Below, in pieces: positions 4,942 through 8,852 of a stretch of 8,857 bases of DNA. The position numbers were made by a program, and so were the translations under genes. The notes under the pieces were generated by a model. It saw only the letters and a program-made list of their open reading frames with translations, was not told the DNA's origin and ran no database searches. Numbering within the stretch: position 1 is the stretch's first letter; every line of letters begins with the position of its first letter. Source of the stretch: an uncultured Clostridia bacterium (GTDB lineage Bacteria > Bacillota > Clostridia > Oscillospirales > Ruminococcaceae); contig CANRHA010000062.1 in assembly GCA_947630315.1 (NCBI GenBank), positions 1-8,857 on the forward strand. The letters run 5' to 3'.

Positions 4942-4979
4942 TTCTTAATCCTCCTTAAAAATAATTTTAGTTTAGTTCT

Positions 4980-5005
4980 ATTATAGCCAAGGATTTATTT
5001 GCGAA
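4980..5005 (-). promoter_or_regulatory. Box-type phage promoter (TTCGCAA-N13-TATAAT), non-coding copy
   Basis: On the minus strand TTCGCAA (5005-4999), 13 bases, TATAAT (4985-4980), then AGAAC and a leader ending TTTTTAAGGAGG. This copy lies in non-coding DNA right after hairpin 5009-5041, so its conservation cannot be explained by a protein sequence. It has the best -10 of the set together with the copy at 2896-2921. Confidence 0.68.
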
Positions 5006-5008
5006 AAT

Positions 5009-5041
5009 AAAAGGAGCTCAACAATCTGTCAAGCTCCTTTT
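5009..5041 (-). terminator. Hairpin with U-tract (repeated family)
   Basis: On the minus strand a 14-bp stem (AAAAGGAGCTTGAC / GTTGAGCTCCTTTT, two adjacent wobble pairs), loop AGATT, then TATTTT. The 3' end also has a T5 run on the plus strand, so it may work weakly both ways. It begins seven bases after the MWLWYR stop codon. It contains a perfect TTGACA, 17 bp from TATTTT. TTG at 5024-5022 nine bases after GGAG starts a short frame to 4995. Confidence 0.72.
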
Positions 5042-5048
5042 TATAAGG

Positions 5049-5069
5049 TTACCTATACCACAGCCACAT
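5049..5069 (-). CDS. Six-codon ORF MWLWYR (possible leader peptide)
   Basis: ATG TGG CTG TGG TAT AGG TAA with a strong AAAGGAGG seven bases upstream. Two of six codons are Trp and one is Tyr. Seven bases after its stop comes hairpin 5009-5041. A tiny Trp-rich ORF just ahead of a terminator is the layout of amino-acid attenuators such as trpL, and its own AAAGGAG could pair with CTCCTTT of the terminator 3' arm as an alternative structure. It could instead be a small membrane-active peptide or a relic. Translation is supported only by the ribosome binding site. Confidence 0.45.
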   Translation of the reverse strand: MWLWYR

Positions 5070-5098
5070 AGGATCGCCTCCTTTCTTTTGCATTTGAC

Positions 5099-5167
5099 TT
5101 ACTTATTTCTCACCGAATCCACGATAAGATAAAGACCTAACGCAACTAAGATAAATCCTATTAGCAT
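5099..5167 (-). CDS. 22-aa single-TM micropeptide
   Basis: MLIGFILVALGLYLIVDSVR plus NK: a complete 22-codon ORF made of one hydrophobic segment of about 16 residues and a short polar, positively charged end. ATG at 5167 has AAAGGAG ten bases upstream (GGAGTGATACAATA). It is directly downstream of the box promoter 5187-5212 and is followed by the 6-codon ORF, then a terminator, so the two micro-ORFs make their own transcription unit. Such peptides are usually missed by gene finders. A membrane location is likely; function unknown, possibly a regulator or partner of the neighbouring membrane proteins. Confidence 0.7.
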   Translation of the reverse strand: MLIGFILVALGLYLIVDSVRNK

Positions 5168-5186
5168 TATTGTATCACTCCTTTCT

Positions 5187-5212
5187 ATATTAAAGAGCAA
5201 TATTTTTGCGAT
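5187..5212 (-). promoter_or_regulatory. Box-type phage promoter (ATCGCAA-N13-TAATAT), short-leader class
   Basis: On the minus strand ATCGCAA (5212-5206), 13 bases, TAATAT (5192-5187), then AGAAAGGAGTGAT. The box follows the stop of the 5212-6027 gene. The ribosome binding site follows the hexamer at once, so a transcript starting about seven bases downstream would begin at or inside it; leaders would be very short. Confidence 0.55.
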
Positions 5213-6027
5213 TAGTACAATCTTCTATAGTCGTCTCTGGACTTTATGTTATAATCCATAATTATCGCTGGCTCGCCTACAACATCGTTCATTATTGTGT
5301 CATTTATGTCAATTGGTAATCTTCCTCCAACCAAATCGTCAACATTCCAGCCAAAGTCATCGCCATAACTTGACAAATCCAGTCCCAATTCTTTGTAAAG
5401 CTGATTCATAGATATAAACATCTCGCTCATACACATCTGAGACAATAGCAATATCTTTCTTTCAAGTTCATTTGCATTCTTCACTCGGAACCAACGTCCT
5501 TGACCAGCATCATAACACCAAATGTTTCCGCTACCTTGAATCATAGGATCATCAACAGGCTTTGGTGTATTTTCAGCTTCCTCCTTACGAGTTTCTTTAC
5601 GAATTTCATCAGCCTTTTCTTTTCCGAGAACTTCTTCCATCTTTTTTTGTAGATTTTCGGACTTCTTCTCGCTTAAAGCATAAGCTGCTGACAATACTGC
5701 AATCCTCCTGCTCGATTCCACCGTTGAACCAACTATGCAAGCTATAGTCGCTCCTCCGAATATCACCGTTGGAAGGACTGTTTTAGTCATCTCAACTACG
5801 CACTCCTTCTTAACGACCATTTCAGTTTCCTTGTCACCTTCTTCAATAAGTTTTTTATCATTCTTGTAGTTCTCAAGAATATCTTTTGCTTTGATTCCTG
5901 CCTTATAAGCAGAGTAAGCTGTCAATAGTACTCCACCAATAGCTGCTCCGCTTAATAAAGCAGGCTTGTTCCTTTCTGCATAATCATCAAGTGTTTTAAC
6001 GCATTTCAAAATTTTGTCAAATTTCAT
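5212..6027 (-). CDS. DUF6353-like two-TM phage membrane protein
   Basis: A 271-aa protein. I use ATG 6027 (MKFDKILKCVKTLDDYAERN), with AAAGGAGTGATTAAT upstream; the ATG 18 bases earlier is part of the ATGAAAGGAG ribosome binding region. Layout: amphipathic N-terminus; TM1 at about 23-42 (LLSGAAIGGVLLTAYSAY); a charged loop with KAGIKAKDILENYK; TM2 at about 84-102 (VLPTVIFGGATIACIVGS); a long charged helix (115-155); and a soluble C-terminal domain with CYDAGQGRWFRV, a helix, SMNQLYKELGL and GDDFGWNVDD. This matches what I recall of DUF6353 proteins. The C-terminal domain resembles that of the 886-1488 protein. It has its own box promoter (6044-6070). Function unknown. Confidence 0.93.
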   Translation of the reverse strand: MKFDKILKCVKTLDDYAERNKPALLSGAAIGGVLLTAYSAYKAGIKAKDILENYKNDKKLIEEGDKETEMVVKKECVVEMTKTVLPTVIFGGATIACIVGSTVESSRRIAVLSAAYALSEKKSENLQKKMEEVLGKEKADEIRKETRKEEAENTPKPVDDPMIQGSGNIWCYDAGQGRWFRVKNANELERKILLLSQMCMSEMFISMNQLYKELGLDLSSYGDDFGWNVDDLVGGRLPIDINDTIMNDVVGEPAIIMDYNIKSRDDYRRLY

Positions 6028-6043
6028 ATTAATCACTCCTTTC

Positions 6044-6070
6044 ATAATAGCAGCAAATTAATTTTGCGAT
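6044..6070 (-). promoter_or_regulatory. Box-type phage promoter (ATCGCAA-N14-TATTAT), short-leader class
   Basis: On the minus strand ATCGCAA (6070-6064), 14 bases, TATTAT (6049-6044), then GAAAGGAGTGAT. The box is made from the codons Thr-Ser-Gln at the end of the 6058-6720 gene. The spacer is one base longer than in the others, but the distance from box to GAAAGG equals that of the copy at 7344-7369. Confidence 0.52.
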
Positions 6071-6720
6071 GTTTCATTCTTCTTAATTGCTTCTTTACCA
6101 GCATTCACCGCCATTTCCATTACAAATTCTTCTTCAGTAATTTCTTCTAGTCCATCCCCGATTCTTACGCATTTATTGATTGAAATAGTATTTCCGTGAG
6201 GTGTTCTAAGTGACACGATTTTTGCAACATCGCCCAACAATACAACCAGCATTATGTTCTTGCCTGTGAACATATACGGAAACTCTATCTCATTGAGTCC
6301 AAGAGAGAGCTTCTGTGCTATTGCAAAGTCAACTCGATGCATATCCTGGTCGTATACGTCAAACGAGTCTATATCAGAATATAAATAGCCGTCTCCCTCT
6401 GGTCTCTTCATCCTTATGACAGACAGCCTTCTTTTGTGCAACCATACAGTATCAGGAAGATCTTTTGTAGGTATCCAATCCTCTTCTCTATCATAAAGTG
6501 GAGTGAATGTTTTCCTTTCTATTAAATTTTTCAAGAAATTTAGAGCCATATCCGACGGTTTATCGCTCGCTATGTTATAATACCACGTAACCGCCTTCTC
6601 CAATTCTTTTACCGATGGATTATCTTCTCCGTATTCTTGCTTGAATGACTCAAGTTCATTGTATGCGTATGAGTCCTCAAATATCATTTCCTTAAGCTTC
6701 TCTTCATTAATTCCCATCAT
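6058..6720 (-). CDS. Soluble phage protein of unknown function, 220 aa
   Basis: A 220-aa protein; ATG at 6720 with AAGGAGG eight bases upstream (a second ATG follows at once). The N-terminal 70 residues are helical and acidic (NEEKLKEMIFEDSYAYNELESF). From about residue 80 the sequence looks like a mixed alpha/beta domain: REEDWIPTKDLPDTVWLHKR, FDVYDQDMHRVDFAIA, FTGKNIMLVVLLGDVAKIVSL, then a helical, Lys-rich end (NAGKEAIKKNETSQN). WIPTKDLP recalls the start of DUF551 proteins, but the rest does not fit. No membrane segment. It is the second gene after hairpin 7092-7122, and its last codons contain the box of the next promoter. Function not recognised. Confidence 0.9.
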   Translation of the reverse strand: MMGINEEKLKEMIFEDSYAYNELESFKQEYGEDNPSVKELEKAVTWYYNIASDKPSDMALNFLKNLIERKTFTPLYDREEDWIPTKDLPDTVWLHKRRLSVIRMKRPEGDGYLYSDIDSFDVYDQDMHRVDFAIAQKLSLGLNEIEFPYMFTGKNIMLVVLLGDVAKIVSLRTPHGNTISINKCVRIGDGLEEITEEEFVMEMAVNAGKEAIKKNETSQN

Positions 6721-6738
6721 ATTGTTTTCCTCCTTATT

Positions 6739-7062
6739 TTACCAATTATACTTTCTTGCCAACAAAATATCACTTACATAGCAAACGGAATCTTCATAAG
6801 TCCCCAAGAACCAAGTCTTTTCAGATGATGATTTGCTATCGTAAGCATTGTAGAACTCTTTTCTTTTTCTTTCTAGCACATCTAAGATGTCGTCATCATC
6901 ACAGGTCTCATATTTCAAGAAATTTAGCAAATATAAATAGCAAGCCTGCATATAAGCATCGTACTTCAGTCTTATTTTTGTTGATCCCTTTTCCCTTGGT
7001 ACGTGGTCACGGGTCATTTGCTCAAGACAATGAATCAGATACTCTCGGTCGCTTAGTTCCAA
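6739..7062 (-). CDS. Small helical phage protein, TTG start preferred
   Basis: A 107-aa protein. The frame extends to GTG at 7071, but that GTG lies inside GGGAGGTG, the ribosome binding site itself; TTG at 7062 stands eight bases after GGGAGG and gives MELSDREYLIHCLEQMT. The protein is helical with alternating charge (KYDAYMQACYLYLLNFLKY, DDDDILDVLERKRKEFYNAY) and ends SVCYVSDILLARKYNW. It has several Cys but no clear motif, and no membrane segment. Its unit starts directly behind hairpin 7092-7122, without room for another promoter, and continues into the 220-aa gene. No family recognised. Confidence 0.82.
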   Translation of the reverse strand: MELSDREYLIHCLEQMTRDHVPREKGSTKIRLKYDAYMQACYLYLLNFLKYETCDDDDILDVLERKRKEFYNAYDSKSSSEKTWFLGTYEDSVCYVSDILLARKYNW

Positions 7063-7091
7063 TAGACACACCTCCCTTAAAATAAAAATAT

Positions 7092-7122
7092 AAAGGAGCT
7101 CAACATTTTGCCAAGCTCTTTT
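7092..7122 (-). terminator. Hairpin with U-tract (repeated family)
   Basis: On the minus strand AAAAGAGCTTGGC / GTTGAGCTCCTTT with loop AAAAT, one A/C mismatch and three wobble pairs, then TATATTTTTATTTT. It follows the stop of the 7133-7327 gene and precedes the next GGGAGG. TTGGCA, 16 bp, TATATT is a possible promoter. ATG at 7106-7104, nine bases after the GAG of the 5' arm, starts MLSSFIFLF, ending at TAA 7077-7079. The U-tract differs from that of 4100-4130 by exactly three bases, which keeps this frame. Confidence 0.7.
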
Positions 7123-7132
7123 TTTTTTGAAG

Positions 7133-7327
7133 TCAGTTACAGTATTCTACAGGGTATGCATATAACCCATCAAAGAAATACTGATAACTGTCAATCGTGC
7201 CTCCACAATCATCGAAAACCTCTAATCTATCCTCTATAGGAATTAGATTAACTTTTTCAAATTGCTTTAACAAAATATCACGTATCTCCTCCTTTGTCAT
7301 TAACTTATATTTACATACCTTCTTCAT
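7133..7327 (-). CDS. Small acidic protein, unknown function
   Basis: A 64-aa protein. I use ATG 7327 (MKKVCKYKLMTKEEIRDILL), which has GAAAGGAGTGATTAT directly upstream. The frame stays open upstream to ATG 7387, inside hairpin 7378-7405; that would add a hydrophobic 20-residue start (MLLYFFFADLFIPIIERSDY), but with no good ribosome binding site and across a promoter, so I regard it as secondary. The protein has a helical first half, then an acidic, aromatic second half (EVFDDCGGTIDSYQYFFDGL) and ends PVEYCN. Single-gene unit between box promoter 7344-7369 and hairpin 7092-7122. No family recognised. Confidence 0.82.
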   Translation of the reverse strand: MKKVCKYKLMTKEEIRDILLKQFEKVNLIPIEDRLEVFDDCGGTIDSYQYFFDGLYAYPVEYCN

Positions 7328-7343
7328 ATAATCACTCCTTTCT

Positions 7344-7369
7344 ATAATAGGAATGAATAAATCTGCGAA
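7344..7369 (-). promoter_or_regulatory. Box-type phage promoter (TTCGCAG-N13-TATTAT), short-leader class
   Basis: On the minus strand TTCGCAG (7369-7363), 13 bases, TATTAT (7349-7344), then AGAAAGGAGTGAT. It lies in non-coding DNA just downstream of hairpin 7378-7405. One change in the box (final G for A). As with 5187-5212 the ribosome binding site abuts the hexamer. Confidence 0.58.
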
Positions 7370-7377
7370 AAAAAAAT

Positions 7378-7405
7378 AAAGAAGCATAAATTTCTACGCT
7401 TCCTT
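7378..7405 (-). terminator. Hairpin with long U-tract
   Basis: On the minus strand AAGGAAGCGTA / TATGCTTCTTT (11 bp with wobbles), loop GAAATT, then ATTTTTTTTT. It ends the 7450-7624 gene region and is followed by the TTCGCAG promoter. It lacks the TTGAC of the other family members. The ATG in its 3' arm is in frame with the next gene. Confidence 0.7.
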
Positions 7406-7431
7406 ATTTTGTGTGATTCCGTCCACCTGGT

Positions 7432-7469
7432 CGTTCGAGGAGACAGAACTCACTCAGCCAACTCGAACG
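7432..7469. repeat. 8-bp inverted repeat CGTTCGAG / CTCGAACG
   Basis: CGTTCGAG at 7432-7439 and its exact inverse CTCGAACG at 7462-7469, with 22 bases between, around the stop codon (7450-7452) of the frameshifted gene. The interval lies in a GC-richer stretch. It could be a weak terminator stem, a protein-binding site or chance. Confidence 0.3.
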
Positions 7470-7624
7470 TTCCCTCCCGAGAACACTCCGCGACGCAATT
7501 GTCGTAGAATTCCTGAGTGATGGGATGTCCTGTTGCGGACAACTCACCAACGGCAATGCTACCCCAATTGCGCCTGGCCTGTAGTGAAGTTTTTGTCAAC
7601 CTCATACTTACCAGTAATTGTCAT
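7450..7624 (-). CDS. Small protein split by a +1 frameshift at GGGG-TAG
   Basis: ATG 7624 has AGGAGGTGATTAA upstream and encodes MTITGKYEVDKNFTTGQAQLG, then TAG at 7559-7561. Shifting by +1 at GGG-T-AGC continues SIAVGELSATGHPITQEF and on to EGTFELAE, ending at TGA 7450-7452. Removing one G of the GGGG run gives a smooth 57-aa protein, so three explanations fit: programmed +1 frameshifting at a stop codon (as in prfB), a real mutation, or a read/assembly error. An ATG in the second frame (7605) has no ribosome binding site and gives an implausible basic start. The DNA here is clearly GC-richer than the neighbours, suggesting another origin. Function unknown. Confidence 0.6.
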
Positions 7625-7637
7625 TTAATCACCTCCT

Positions 7638-7663
7638 ATGTAAGAAGGCTATAAATTTGTGAG
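7638..7663 (-). promoter_or_regulatory. Possible degenerate box-type promoter (CTCACAA-N13-TTACAT)
   Basis: On the minus strand CTCACAA (5 of 7 positions of the box), exactly 13 bases, then TTACAT and AGGAGG. The hexamer is poor. Only the spacing and position at the head of the 7450-7624 gene support it. Confidence 0.2.
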
Positions 7664-7665
7664 GA

Positions 7666-8322
7666 CTATATTACTACAACTACACAAATATCGGAGTAGG
7701 TGTCTGTTGCACAATCTACATTTGTCCGATGGTGATTAGATGATAGAATTTCATCCCCGTGCGTATGTTCACTCTCAGATTTATTAGTTACTGTTAGGAT
7801 TTGGCTATTTTTGTCGTAAGAACTATCGCCTACATAGCTAGTAACAGTAATATACTTAGCACCAAAACCTCCTGATTGTTTCCAGGAGAAGTCACCGTGT
7901 ATGTAACCAGTTTTTGATGCAGGATTAGCCAGTATAACAGTTGGGGTGTACCCCTTAGGAACTAGTTTAGATAAGTTATACGTTTTTGTTTGTTTCAAGG
8001 TCCAGGACTCACTTGTTATAGAGATTGTATCATCCTCATCTTCATCTTCACTCGTTTCGGACGTATGTTCCGCTCCGTCAGCATCCCTTGCCTTTTTTCC
8101 AGAAATTTTCCCAAGATAATAAGCCTTCCCAACCACAACATACGGGTCTGATTGGAACAGATTAACCATATACGCTTCTGTCCACTGGTCTTCGTTGAAA
8201 GGACCCGCTGTAACTGGAGCATTTGAGATCCAGAGTTTATTGTTGTAAATAACGAAACTGCTCTTTTTATACGCCAGATCTTCGCTAAATTTTGGAGCTA
8301 AAATATCATTTATATTAACCAT
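7666..8322 (-). CDS. Probable tail-fibre / virion accessory protein
   Basis: A 218-aa protein; ATG at 8322 with AAAAGGAGG five bases upstream, 12 bases after the previous gene. Residues 1-55 (MVNINDILAPKFSEDLAYKK, then SFVIYNNKLWISNAPVTAGPF and DQWT) match the small module Y..G..V.Y...LW.....GPF....WT that I know from phage tail and receptor-binding proteins and from carbohydrate-binding domains of the CBM5/12 kind. Then follow a very acidic segment (about 88-103, TSEDEDEDD), a beta-rich region (110-180) with many Ser/Thr/Tyr/Gly, a His-containing SEHTHGDEILSSNHHRT, and a hydrophobic end ICVVVVI. No catalytic motif. Likely a host-surface-binding or decorating virion protein; moderate certainty. 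Beta-rich character is typical of such genes and unlike the helical genes downstream. Confidence 0.85.
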   Translation of the reverse strand: MVNINDILAPKFSEDLAYKKSSFVIYNNKLWISNAPVTAGPFNEDQWTEAYMVNLFQSDPYVVVGKAYYLGKISGKKARDADGAEHTSETSEDEDEDDTISITSESWTLKQTKTYNLSKLVPKGYTPTVILANPASKTGYIHGDFSWKQSGGFGAKYITVTSYVGDSSYDKNSQILTVTNKSESEHTHGDEILSSNHHRTNVDCATDTYSDICVVVVI

Positions 8323-8334
8323 ATTTACCTCCTT

Positions 8335-8799
8335 TTATTCACCCGCGATTACTATGAATGGACGGTATTGGGTGCTATGGTTCTGTGCTTTAATTGAATC
8401 TATTATCCATCCGCTATAATTAATATACAAAAATCCGGTATTATCGGTATTTGGTGTCTGTAGTAACAAACCACCATAACTACCGTTGCCGACTAATGCA
8501 TAATATGCCAGCTGACTCCCATAAACGCCATAATGTTCATTTAAAACACTCCCATAACTAGAACCAAGTATCATAGGCAACGTTGGAACGTCTATTTGAG
8601 TTAAATCGCCATTTGTGCTAGTATTCTTTTGATGCGGCACTATATTAGTAGCTCCAAAGAAATCAGCAACTTCTTTGATTTTGCTTTGTAAGGTTGTAGT
8701 GAATAAACTCGTATTATACCAATCAGTTGTGTTTGCTGAGTGAATCATCGCGTCCGGAAAACTATCGAGAGAAATACAAACTACGTGATGCCTCGTCAA
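8335..8799 (-). CDS. Beta-rich virion-like protein (possible DUF6273-type or fibre C-terminal domain), TTG start
   Basis: A 154-aa frame. It starts at TTG 8799 with TTGAGGATA eight bases before it; the frame opens at a stop at 8827-8829, so a longer N-terminus is possible only up to there. An internal ATG at residue 18 has no good ribosome binding site. The sequence is rich in Asn, Thr, Ser, Tyr and Gly: DWYNTSLFTTTLQSKI, PTLPMILGSSYGSVLNEHYG, YYALVGNGSYGGLLLQTP, GFLYINYSGWIIDSI and a closing STQYRPFIVIAGE. The order nW..S...LQ....., P.LP..LG/S.E, ...G....YRPF.. resembles the end domain found in phage structural proteins and DUF6273-type proteins; this is a weak resemblance. It may be a stand-alone protein or the remnant of a larger fibre. 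Co-transcribed with the next gene. Confidence 0.7.
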   Translation of the reverse strand: MTRHHVVCISLDSFPDAMIHSANTTDWYNTSLFTTTLQSKIKEVADFFGATNIVPHQKNTSTNGDLTQIDVPTLPMILGSSYGSVLNEHYGVYGSQLAYYALVGNGSYGGLLLQTPNTDNTGFLYINYSGWIIDSIKAQNHSTQYRPFIVIAGE

Positions 8800-8823
8800 T
8801 AAAGTATCCTCAATTCCCGAAAA

Positions 8824-8852
8824 ATTTTAGCACATACCAACCGCCGTGTCAA
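8824..8852 (-). promoter_or_regulatory. Near-consensus sigma-A/70 promoter with extended -10
   Basis: On the minus strand TTGACA (8852-8847), exactly 17 bases, TAAAAT (8829-8824), with TGC just before the hexamer (extended -10). It would give a leader of about 20 bases to the TTG start at 8799. It is of a different type from the box promoters downstream. Confidence 0.65.

Noticed and set aside
6028..6045. Longer start (ATG 6045) for the DUF6353-like protein
   Set aside because: That ATG precedes and includes the AAAGGAGTGAT ribosome binding site; family proteins start at the MKFDKIL-like position.
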